From NCBI GenBank assembly GCA_025459245.1, contig JALOQZ010000007.1:1-38580 (forward strand): a stretch of 38,580 nucleotides of DNA, written 5' to 3'. The position numbers were made by a program, and so were the translations under genes. Each line of letters starts with the position of its first letter. Position 1 is the stretch's first letter. Shown piece after piece: positions 25,131 through 32,720 of the stretch. A model generated the notes under the pieces. The model saw only the letters and a list, made by a program, of their open reading frames with translations, was not told the origin of the DNA and searched no databases. Source of the DNA: Pirellula sp. (lineage in GTDB: Bacteria; Planctomycetota; Planctomycetia; Pirellulales; Pirellulaceae).

Positions 25131-27763
25131 GACTTGCTGTAGCGCCGAACATAGAACCAAATCGCGACCACTCCGAAGAGCGGGAGCAACCAACCTAAGG
25201 CACTTGGCAGGTTCGGTGCATCGGATTGTTGAGCATTCTCAGGAGCTGTGTACAAATCGCGCAACACTAGCAACGGGACTACTTGCCGATGCTGTTGCCC
25301 CAAGCTTCCGGACATCTCTTCGGTCTTGTAACTCCAGAATCGATAAAGCCACCCCTTGGATGTAAAACGGAATCTTGGAAAACTGATAGCCGTGTCGGTC
25401 AATTCATCGCCAATCGTGCCAGCTCGATCCTGTGACTTTGCCAGCCAAAGCCAATCGGGCAGTGCCAAAACCAATCCCGTTGCCGGATACTCGTGCCGAT
25501 AGACGATCGGACCTCGCTCTGCTGGTATCTCAAAGGTGGTATTTCCGATATCGACCATGCAGTCCAGCTGAAAATAATGGTCTTGCCCAAGCAGCTCTCG
25601 TTGTGACTGGCTATCGACATCAATTTTGGAAATGCGAACGATTCGACCTGTCGTTTCGATCGGTTGCAGGCAAGTAGAATCCCCCAATTCCTTTTGATTT
25701 CGCAATGCCCGCTTCAAAAGACTAGCCAACTCTTCTCGAGCCAAGTCTTGAAATCCGGATCCAGCATTTTCCTGGCTATGCAATTTCAAAAGAGAGAAAA
25801 GGGCGGGCAACTCGGTCGGAGACAGCCCGCGGGGAGGACGCTGCAAGCTCGACACATTCTGCTTCTGCTCGAGCGACCATCCTTGTTCTAACAGATGCCT
25901 TGATGGCGGAGCAATCGGTGGCTGCCACTCGACACGTGCACTCTCCAAATCTGCAGACCACGACTTAGGTAGCCGCCAAAGCAATTGGTCGGTGACGAAC
26001 CTCGTTACGCTTTTTGATTCGCCCGACTTGCGCTTTAGCAAAAAGCCTCTCAAAGAAACAGGTTGCCGCAGTTGTGCAACGTTCCCATCGAATGCGACCA
26101 GCCACTCCCTTGGAACCTGATTGCAATAAACCTCCATCGGCCCTTGCGTAGGTGCATCTTCTTGCTCGCCCGCGCGAGAGGCAATTGGAGCCGGAAAGGG
26201 ATCAACCCGAAGACGATACACAGATTTCAAATCGGATCTTAGCAATGCCCCTAAACCACTCGTCGTTTCAATATCCGTCCTCGGGATGGAGGCTAGTTCA
26301 ATTCTTTCTGCGCTCACGGCGATCCCCGATCGCTCGGCAATCTCGACATCCTCGGTAACACGCCAAGGCGAATGGCCGGCCAACAGAGAATCTACCAAAC
26401 TCTGCAGTCGTTGCGACTCAACGAGAAGCGAACCTATTTCATGGGTGAGCGGACTGTCGGTAGGGCTTTTCGATTGGCTCGCGTTCTGAAGCGATGTCGT
26501 CACGGCGCCCAAGATCGCCTTGTAGGGAGCTTCGACATCCTTAGGCGGCTGCCAAACGGGGATGCTGGGCAAGCTCCTAAGCCATCGTGAGTAAGGCCCC
26601 GATGGTGCAACGACGGATTCATCCGAAGTACGCAGCCCTGCCGCGATCAAAGCGGGTGCTACTTCGCTGCCTCGTTGAGACTGATAAGCGAATCGCTTGC
26701 AATACATCCCAATGACTTCGATGGTATCCCCGGCCTTCCACTCTCGGTCGGATTCATTCTGCTGTTTGGGATTAAAAACGGCGATCGGTTGGCTGCTCGC
26801 ATCGTCTGGTTTCACCCACAACACGTCATACTCGAAAACATCCCAGCCCGCTCTTTCGACTTTTCCATCGCGGTCATCTAACTTCCCAACCGTCCCTCGC
26901 AACTTGATCGGTACCCCCCGAATCGATTCGCTGAAAGAAGACATCAATTGCGAGCTCTGGATCGATGGCACATCATTCCACAACCAAGCCTCTTTGCGCA
27001 ACAATTCGGCTAGCCGTCGCGCGCGACTTGCAGTTCGCAAAAGCGCGATTTGTTCGGAAGGTCGCCAAACGCTGTTATCTTGAAAATCCGCCAACAGTCG
27101 GTGGTCCAGCGCGAGGAGAAAGTCCCTTGCATCCATTTTCCGATCCGAATCTTCATCAAGGACGGACACAAGCTCGCGATACACTCCTTTTGAGGCGTCG
27201 GATTGTGGATCCTCTTCGCCAGTTGCCAATCGCAGCCAACTTTGAACGGTCTCTAGACTGCTATCCCGCCAAGCCTGCTCGGGCGCGTTCGCTTGTTCTG
27301 CAGCGATGGACTTCGTATCCGTTTTTGTATCGACACCAGAACTACTAAAGTGAACCGCTGCAAGCAATTCGACAGTTTGATCCGATGCAGGCTTTAATAA
27401 CTCACTCCACATCTCTATACGTGACTGAAATGATTTGTTCGCGCTCTTTAATCTCAAAAACTCAAATTCAATCAATCGTTCCGCAGAAGCGGCATCTTGT
27501 AGTTCCTGCTCTTCGAACGAAGTCAAGGCGTGGGCATTGGCTTCTGTCGTTTGGATTGCTGATGCAGGAAACAATCCAACCGCTCTACCAACTTTTTCGA
27601 TTTGATTCACATCCGAGGCACGCTGAATCAAAATCACAACGAGAGCTAATAGCATGGCCAACGAAACCAAACGCCGCGTACCTGTCGATTTTTCGTACGC
27701 GATCGATCGCGACTTAGCTTGACTATCCAAACTGTACCATCGTTCTCTCGGTTTTCTCGGCAT
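25100..27763 (-). CDS. Large double-anchored membrane protein of unknown function
   Basis: The 887-residue product has one membrane helix near the N-terminus (about 35-52, after a basic cytosolic head PRKPRERW), a long region with no hydrophobic helix (about 55-850), and a second helix (about 855-872) followed by a basic tail. Most of the protein is therefore probably outside the cytoplasm. Two stretches look like beta-barrel (OB-like) domains: IKLRGTVGKLDDRDG to GDTIEVIGMY (about 270-345) and TTGRIVRISKID (about 705). No catalytic motif is recognised. The frame runs upstream into the kinase gene; ATG at 27763, 26 bases past the kinase stop, avoids that overlap. It is probably cotranscribed with the kinase-TAXI gene. 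Confidence 0.75.
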   Translation of the reverse strand: MPRKPRERWYSLDSQAKSRSIAYEKSTGTRRLVSLAMLLALVVILIQRASDVNQIEKVGRAVGLFPASAIQTTEANAHALTSFEEQELQDAASAERLIEFEFLRLKSANKSFQSRIEMWSELLKPASDQTVELLAAVHFSSSGVDTKTDTKSIAAEQANAPEQAWRDSSLETVQSWLRLATGEEDPQSDASKGVYRELVSVLDEDSDRKMDARDFLLALDHRLLADFQDNSVWRPSEQIALLRTASRARRLAELLRKEAWLWNDVPSIQSSQLMSSFSESIRGVPIKLRGTVGKLDDRDGKVERAGWDVFEYDVLWVKPDDASSQPIAVFNPKQQNESDREWKAGDTIEVIGMYCKRFAYQSQRGSEVAPALIAAGLRTSDESVVAPSGPYSRWLRSLPSIPVWQPPKDVEAPYKAILGAVTTSLQNASQSKSPTDSPLTHEIGSLLVESQRLQSLVDSLLAGHSPWRVTEDVEIAERSGIAVSAERIELASIPRTDIETTSGLGALLRSDLKSVYRLRVDPFPAPIASRAGEQEDAPTQGPMEVYCNQVPREWLVAFDGNVAQLRQPVSLRGFLLKRKSGESKSVTRFVTDQLLWRLPKSWSADLESARVEWQPPIAPPSRHLLEQGWSLEQKQNVSSLQRPPRGLSPTELPALFSLLKLHSQENAGSGFQDLAREELASLLKRALRNQKELGDSTCLQPIETTGRIVRISKIDVDSQSQRELLGQDHYFQLDCMVDIGNTTFEIPAERGPIVYRHEYPATGLVLALPDWLWLAKSQDRAGTIGDELTDTAISFPRFRFTSKGWLYRFWSYKTEEMSGSLGQQHRQVVPLLVLRDLYTAPENAQQSDAPNLPSALGWLLPLFGVVAIWFYVRRYSKSQSRLRRLKP

Positions 27764-27788
27764 AGCGCGATCCCGTTCGTATTGGGTA

Positions 27789-30065
27789 TCAACGTTCGTA
27801 TTGTTGGTAGAAACGACGAGCCGCTTCATGGTACGGCAAGCCTTGCCAATTCGCCGCAAGCTCCAACGGAATAAGTCCACTGATGCTCGCTCCAGTAGGG
27901 CTCTGGTGGTAAATGGCTTGCAACGATTTGCTCACCAATCGCGAAGGAGCATCTCTGCGCACGACCAGCAAAGCGGTCGTAGCAAGTGTCTGCACCGATC
28001 CGAGCGTCTCGAGCCCGTAATCCTTCATCGAAATTTCGTAGGGGCGGAACATAGGCTCCTCGAGCGCGAGCATCGCAGCGTTGCTGATCGGTAACATTTC
28101 GAATCCTTCCGCCTGCAGCATGCCTCGTACCCCCTGCTGGCCGACTTTTACCACCACCAAAACGACGTCCGCCTGTTTGCGCAATTCATCTTGAAACCAA
28201 TCGCCATCGATGATTTGGAGCTCGTCGACATCGATTTTGAAATGGGAGAGTAAACGCGTTGCCGCTTGACGGGTCCCTGACGCTCTCGAGCCAAGCATGA
28301 CACGCTTCGAAACAATCTCCTCGATCTGCTTAATTCCAAGCTCTTTACGGACCAGAATATGAACCGCTTCATAAAACAAGGGAGCTACCACTGCCACTTG
28401 ATCGGACCGAACCGCAGACTCTTGCATAATCGCCAAGTGGACCTTGCTCTCCTGCAGTTGCTTTAGATTATCCAGCGACCCATTGGTAGGAATCACATTG
28501 GGGTGCAACCCAGTTTCCCGTTCGATCTCGGATGAAATTTGGCCTGCGATTTGAAAGTACATGCCTCCCGGTGAACCTGACGCGATAGTGACTCTTCGGG
28601 GAAGAGTGTTGTCACGAACAACCTCGACCATGCGCGGTCCAACTAGCCAAAACACGAGCCCTGCGAGCAACATAAAGAGGACCACATTTTGCGCCAACCT
28701 TTGGGACCGCGTCGGCTCCATATTTCGAGTGCCGGAAAGAGCCGCGACGATAGGGACGTTGGAAAGCCAATATTTAGCTTGCCTCCATACCGAAGGGGGT
28801 CGAGCCGAAATCGGTGAGCCTTGGTAGAAGCGTTCTAAATCGTCCGCTAATTCGCGAGCGGTGGCATATCGTCTCGACGGCGATTTTTCCAAACACTTCA
28901 TGACAATTGTATCCAGATCGGGATGAACATCGGGTCTGGATAGACGCACACTGGGGGCAGGTCGATTCATGACTTGCATCATCGTCTGCAAGACAGTCTC
29001 CGCCTGAAATGGAGGCTTGCCAACGAGCAACGCATACAGGATCGCCCCCATAGCATAAACATCGGTCGATGCACCTTGATCCTCGCTCTTCCCTGCAGCT
29101 TGCTCAGGAGACATATAGCTCGGTGTCCCCAAGGCAGCGCCTGTCGCCGTCAATCCTTCATCGACTCCGATTCGCTTGGCTAATCCAAAGTCGGTCAATA
29201 CAACTTCATCTTCGTGCGTGATGAGGACGTTGGCGGGTTTCAAGTCCCGGTGCACGACGCCTTGCGAGTGTGCATAGTCGATCGCGCGCGCCACATCTCG
29301 GACATACCGAACCGCTTCCCGGACGTTCATCGGACCTTCACTCAGCTTTTTTGCCAAGTCGGTACCTGGGACGTAGTCCATCGAAAAGAAATGATGTCCT
29401 TCGTGCTCACCACAATGGTAGATAGTAATGATGGCTGGATGCATCAAACTGCCAGCACTGCGAGCTTCCGCGTAAAAGCGAATGACTTCATCGTCGCTCG
29501 CCAAAGCCCCCGAGCGAATCATCTTCACGGCGACTTGACGATTCAGGTTGGACTGGGTCGCCAAGTAAACGACCCCCATGCCACCGCGACCTAACACCTT
29601 CTCCAACACGTAATCGCCGAAGCGGCACGGAAGCGTCGCTTGGGTATTGTCCAAATTCGGTAGCGCAGAAAAACTTCCTTGCCGAGTGATCGATCGAACG
29701 GGGGGAGGCAATGTCGATTCGTCGGGCGACAAGGACCTCCCTTCCCCCGCGCCGGTTCGTCCAACGGGAATAGTGACCGCATTGGGATCGGCCGAGGATT
29801 CAGGCCCCGACAACTCTTGCCCTTCTGGCTTGTTGGGACCGCTCACGCCTCGGCCGCTCTCGTCGGCTTGGGCAAGCATCGGACCAGCCATCGATTCGAT
29901 CCAATCGGCCGTATCCAACAATTCACTTAACCGGTTCGCGTACTGCGGGTATCGCTGGAGGAAGGTCGCACGATCCTCCGGATTCCCGACGTCGTAACGG
30001 CGCATGAACTCGAGCAGCGCTCGATCCAACTCCAATTCGGAGTCATCGTCAGGTTCATCGTTCAT
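27789..30065 (-). CDS. Transmembrane Ser/Thr protein kinase with C-terminal TAXI/TRAP-receptor-like sensor domain
   Basis: The 758-residue fusion protein has an acidic N-terminal head (1-140). The Hanks-type kinase domain (about 150-412) has LGRGGMGVVYLA, the catalytic lysine in VAVKMI (about 181), HRDLKPAN (about 272) and LTDFGLAKR (about 290), plus GTPSYMSPEQ. One membrane helix follows (about 460-477). The C-terminal part (about 490-758) begins RRVTIASGSPGGMYFQIAGQI and continues LGSRASGTRQAA and LAIMQESA, the pattern of TAXI-type solute receptors. The kinase would be cytoplasmic and the receptor outside. ATG at 30065 is chosen; an in-frame TTG lies 18 bases upstream. All key kinase residues are intact. 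Ligand and targets are unknown. Confidence 0.88.
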   Translation of the reverse strand: MNDEPDDDSELELDRALLEFMRRYDVGNPEDRATFLQRYPQYANRLSELLDTADWIESMAGPMLAQADESGRGVSGPNKPEGQELSGPESSADPNAVTIPVGRTGAGEGRSLSPDESTLPPPVRSITRQGSFSALPNLDNTQATLPCRFGDYVLEKVLGRGGMGVVYLATQSNLNRQVAVKMIRSGALASDDEVIRFYAEARSAGSLMHPAIITIYHCGEHEGHHFFSMDYVPGTDLAKKLSEGPMNVREAVRYVRDVARAIDYAHSQGVVHRDLKPANVLITHEDEVVLTDFGLAKRIGVDEGLTATGAALGTPSYMSPEQAAGKSEDQGASTDVYAMGAILYALLVGKPPFQAETVLQTMMQVMNRPAPSVRLSRPDVHPDLDTIVMKCLEKSPSRRYATARELADDLERFYQGSPISARPPSVWRQAKYWLSNVPIVAALSGTRNMEPTRSQRLAQNVVLFMLLAGLVFWLVGPRMVEVVRDNTLPRRVTIASGSPGGMYFQIAGQISSEIERETGLHPNVIPTNGSLDNLKQLQESKVHLAIMQESAVRSDQVAVVAPLFYEAVHILVRKELGIKQIEEIVSKRVMLGSRASGTRQAATRLLSHFKIDVDELQIIDGDWFQDELRKQADVVLVVVKVGQQGVRGMLQAEGFEMLPISNAAMLALEEPMFRPYEISMKDYGLETLGSVQTLATTALLVVRRDAPSRLVSKSLQAIYHQSPTGASISGLIPLELAANWQGLPYHEAARRFYQQYER

Positions 30066-30175
30066 GCGGAGGGTTTCGTCCAAGGGCTTGGAAGGGCAAA
30101 GAACATGTTATCCGGTCCTGCCGAATCGAACTCCAGGATACCCGATAACGAGACTTCGCTCCACTGGATCGAATC

Positions 30176-31669
30176 TTAGCTGGATGTCCGTTTATCTTCG
30201 GAAATCGCCAATGCCAGCGTTGCCTCAAACAGCTCGACTGATATCTGAAACTGGGGCGTTTCGGAACGATGTCTTTTGCAATGCTCTGTAATGAGTCGAT
30301 ACATGAACCGGAAAAGATTGCGGGGAGTCCCCAGCGACTGAAAGGCCGCGACCATCCGCGCCTCACTCAGTCCGCTTTCGAATAACGAACGGGGGCTGAC
30401 AGGAATAGGGGTGTTTGCACAAGCCTTCATTCGAGCAGCGAGCAAGTCGTAGAGGGCCTCGCCGGTCCAATCGAACGAAGGTACCACATTTTGCTTATCC
30501 AACCTGGCTCGTTCGTGGAACTCTCGCGTTTCGCGATCGACGAAATACTGCAGCTCGCTCGGCAGCAACATCTTGATTCCAAAATGATCATGCTTCAGTA
30601 GCTTGTTATCCAACAGCGGCCAAACAAGCAGCTTCATCCGCTCCGCCAAACCATTGACCAAGTCGGGCTCGTCCACTCGATCGACAATGACAATCATCCC
30701 CGGATAGCCAAGCGATCGCAAAAGCAATTGCAACTTTTCCAATAGCGCGTATCGATCGTCGGAACGGTTCGATACTGGCAAGGGCTGCTCATCGAGCTCC
30801 TTGGACGAAAACCGCATCATCAAGCCGCGGAGCTGTCCCGAGTCGCGAGGAATGACTCGTAGATTGCGCACGATTCGCCGTGCAATTCGGAAGTACCGGA
30901 ACCAACGAATGGCATACAAACTCCAAGCGATGGCTAACCCGATCGGGATAAACCACAACATCCGCTTGAGCTGGAGCACCTCGGTTTGGACCAAGAATAT
31001 TCCAAGCCCGATCACCATCAAAGTTCCCAAGATTCCCAGCAATAATGGAAACCAAGTCGAGAGGGAGTAGAAACGCAACTTGGAACGGAGGCGACCGATG
31101 CGATCGATGTGAGTACCGACGGAAGAGCGGTCATAGATCGAAGCCAAGAGCAAAAGGTCTCGCTTCTGACCTCGGTCGAGCGATGCGAGCTTTTCGGTTG
31201 CCAAGTTATGCTCGACAGGCCGAACGGAGGACTGAACCCCTAGAATCTGATCGACCAATGGAGTCATCGCTTCCGAGAGAATCGCGTCCATGTGATCCCA
31301 TAGATGAAGCCCCTGAAGAACCTTTTCCGGATGCGTCTGAACGCGTTTCGAGAAGCGCTGCTGAAAAGGTCCCAGGTAGGCGTTGAAGTCATCCAACTCG
31401 ACGAGATAGACCTTCGAGCCAGGATTCTTTTCGTTATGGCTGGCGATATGCTTCTTTAACTGCAACCGGATGGCGGTCTTCCCCGAACCCTTTGGTCCGA
31501 AAACAATAGAAGTCGCAGGTTGGCTCGCGTCTCCGACAACTTTGCTCCACGAGGGATGGAAGATTCCGGAGATGCAGAAGTCCCGAAAAACAGCGTCGGT
31601 TTGGGCGTCCTCATCGGAAAACGGATTCCGCGTGAGCTGATGATGGAGCAAAAATTCTTGTTCTGTCAT
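30176..31669 (-). CDS. Membrane-anchored P-loop ATPase (KAP/AAA-like)
   Basis: This is a 497-residue protein. The Walker A motif GPKGSGKTA lies at about residues 58-66. Two membrane helices (about 201-224 and 235-255) interrupt the ATPase domain, and a Walker B-like MIVIVDRVDEP lies at about 325-335. This layout, with helices inserted between the two motifs, resembles the KAP family of membrane-associated NTPases, although a search would be needed to confirm the family. The C-terminal region PVSPRSLFESGLSEARMVAAFQSLGTPRNLFRFMY is a helical lid-like domain. ATG at 31669 is chosen over TTG at 31681. It ends 110 bases before the kinase-TAXI start on the same strand, so cotranscription is likely. 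It is divergent from flgC. Confidence 0.78.
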   Translation of the reverse strand: MTEQEFLLHHQLTRNPFSDEDAQTDAVFRDFCISGIFHPSWSKVVGDASQPATSIVFGPKGSGKTAIRLQLKKHIASHNEKNPGSKVYLVELDDFNAYLGPFQQRFSKRVQTHPEKVLQGLHLWDHMDAILSEAMTPLVDQILGVQSSVRPVEHNLATEKLASLDRGQKRDLLLLASIYDRSSVGTHIDRIGRLRSKLRFYSLSTWFPLLLGILGTLMVIGLGIFLVQTEVLQLKRMLWFIPIGLAIAWSLYAIRWFRYFRIARRIVRNLRVIPRDSGQLRGLMMRFSSKELDEQPLPVSNRSDDRYALLEKLQLLLRSLGYPGMIVIVDRVDEPDLVNGLAERMKLLVWPLLDNKLLKHDHFGIKMLLPSELQYFVDRETREFHERARLDKQNVVPSFDWTGEALYDLLAARMKACANTPIPVSPRSLFESGLSEARMVAAFQSLGTPRNLFRFMYRLITEHCKRHRSETPQFQISVELFEATLALAISEDKRTSS

Positions 31670-31769
31670 ACCTAGATGCAACCTCTCTTTTTCCGCAGTC
31701 TCCCCAATTTACCACGCTTCCAGAAGGCATCTTGGAAATTTTTCCGGGATTTGCTAAAGGTCGAACAAA

Positions 31770-31788
31770 CCGGTGCGCTTTGCACCGG
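31770..31788. promoter_or_regulatory. Perfect 7-bp hairpin in the flgC leader / divergent region
   Basis: CCGGTGC, loop GCTTT and GCACCGG form a perfect stem about 80 bases before flgC and 100 bases before the divergent ATPase gene. It could be an operator or an RNA leader element. No U-run follows. GGAAATTTTTCC, a short palindrome, lies about 40 bases away on the ATPase side. Confidence 0.3.
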
Positions 31789-31857
31789 CATCCGCCCCCT
31801 TCAAGCCAGCGACCGAGCCGAAGGGGAGCGATTCCGCCTTGATTTGGAACATTTGGC

Positions 31858-31863
31858 AGGAGG
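31858..31863 (+). promoter_or_regulatory. Ribosome binding site for flgC
   Basis: A perfect AGGAGG lies five bases before the flgC ATG and fixes this start against the longer frame beginning with GTG at 31773. Confidence 0.85.
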
Positions 31864-31868
31864 CCGAC

Positions 31869-32288
31869 ATGATTTCTCCCCTGGATATCAGCACAAGCGC
31901 TTTGGTGGCACAGCGAGTCCGCTTGAACACCATCTCCGGCAACATTGCGAATATGTCCACCCTGAAAAACGAGGCCGGAGAGAACAAACCGTATCAACCA
32001 CGCTTTGTCGTCTTCAAAACGGACGAAGCCCAAGCGGAAGGAGGGGCCGCAGGGGTAAAGATCGACAAGGTGGAGATCGACCAGTCGGAACCGAAATACC
32101 GCTATCAGCCCGATCACCCGCTGGCAATCACTGAAGGGAAGTGGAAGGGTTATGTCGCATATCCAAACATCGATATGAACGAGCAGTTTGTCGATGCACT
32201 CGAAGCCTCGCGGGCCTATGAGGCCAACGTTGGGGTGATCGAAGTCACCAAAGGTATGTCGCGCCAAACCCTGAGCATCCTGGCGTAG
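31869..32288 (+). CDS. flgC: Flagellar basal-body rod protein FlgC
   Basis: The 139-residue proximal rod subunit is secreted through the flagellar export apparatus without a cleaved signal. The N-terminal rod signature LDISTSALVAQRVRLNTISG with NIANMST (about 4-31) and the C-terminal heptad region YVAYPNIDMNEQFVDALEAS with SRAYEANVGVIEVTK (about 95-130) are typical of FlgC. Length is normal (about 130-150). A perfect AGGAGG precedes the ATG. It is followed after 16 bases by fliE, the standard order flgC-fliE, but the usual upstream partner flgB is missing: the space up to the divergent ATPase gene is only about 200 bases and holds no such frame. Confidence 0.95.
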   Translation: MISPLDISTSALVAQRVRLNTISGNIANMSTLKNEAGENKPYQPRFVVFKTDEAQAEGGAAGVKIDKVEIDQSEPKYRYQPDHPLAITEGKWKGYVAYPNIDMNEQFVDALEASRAYEANVGVIEVTKGMSRQTLSILA

Positions 32289-32304
32289 GTACCTAGGCTT
32301 CATC

Positions 32305-32634
32305 ATGCAACTTCGAGGCCACGAACTCTTTTCTCACCACCAAGATCGAGTTCAGCAAATGCTGGATCAGATCGCCTCGCGTCAAAAGGTAATCGACGAT
32401 CAGCCCGAGGAAGAGTCTCCCTTCGCCTCCTTGCTCACCGATGGAATCGGCCGTGTGAACTCCATGCAAATGGACTCGCAAGACCTCATGGAACAGCTTC
32501 TCGCCGGGGAAGATGTCAACCAAGCGGAAGTATTTACCAGCGTTCAAAAGGCGGACATGTCCTTTCGATTGCTAGTTCAGATTCGCAACAAACTGATGCA
32601 AGCCTACGAAGAACTCAACTCCATTCGCGTTTGA
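32305..32634 (+). CDS. fliE: Flagellar hook-basal body protein FliE
   Basis: The 109-residue protein joins the MS ring to the rod. The C-terminal conserved block is visible: SFRLLVQIRNKLMQAYEELNSIRV ends the protein with the R-N-K/L-x-x-A-Y-x-E pattern of FliE, and QDLMEQLLAGEDVNQAEV with VQKADMSF precede it. Length is normal (about 100-115). It lies 16 bases after flgC and 86 bases before fliF on the same strand, so all three are probably one transcript. Confidence 0.93.
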   Translation: MQLRGHELFSHHQDRVQQMLDQIASRQKVIDDQPEEESPFASLLTDGIGRVNSMQMDSQDLMEQLLAGEDVNQAEVFTSVQKADMSFRLLVQIRNKLMQAYEELNSIRV

Positions 32635-32720
32635 GTCTCGCGACTCTCGAAACGCCACCCAAATCTACGCCTCCGATTTTGTACATCGTCGATTCGTTGA
32701 AAACCTAAGAAACCTAGAAC

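Noticed and set aside
31682-31868. Sigma-54 promoter upstream of flgC
   Set aside because: No GG-N10-GC spacing could be found around the flgC leader.
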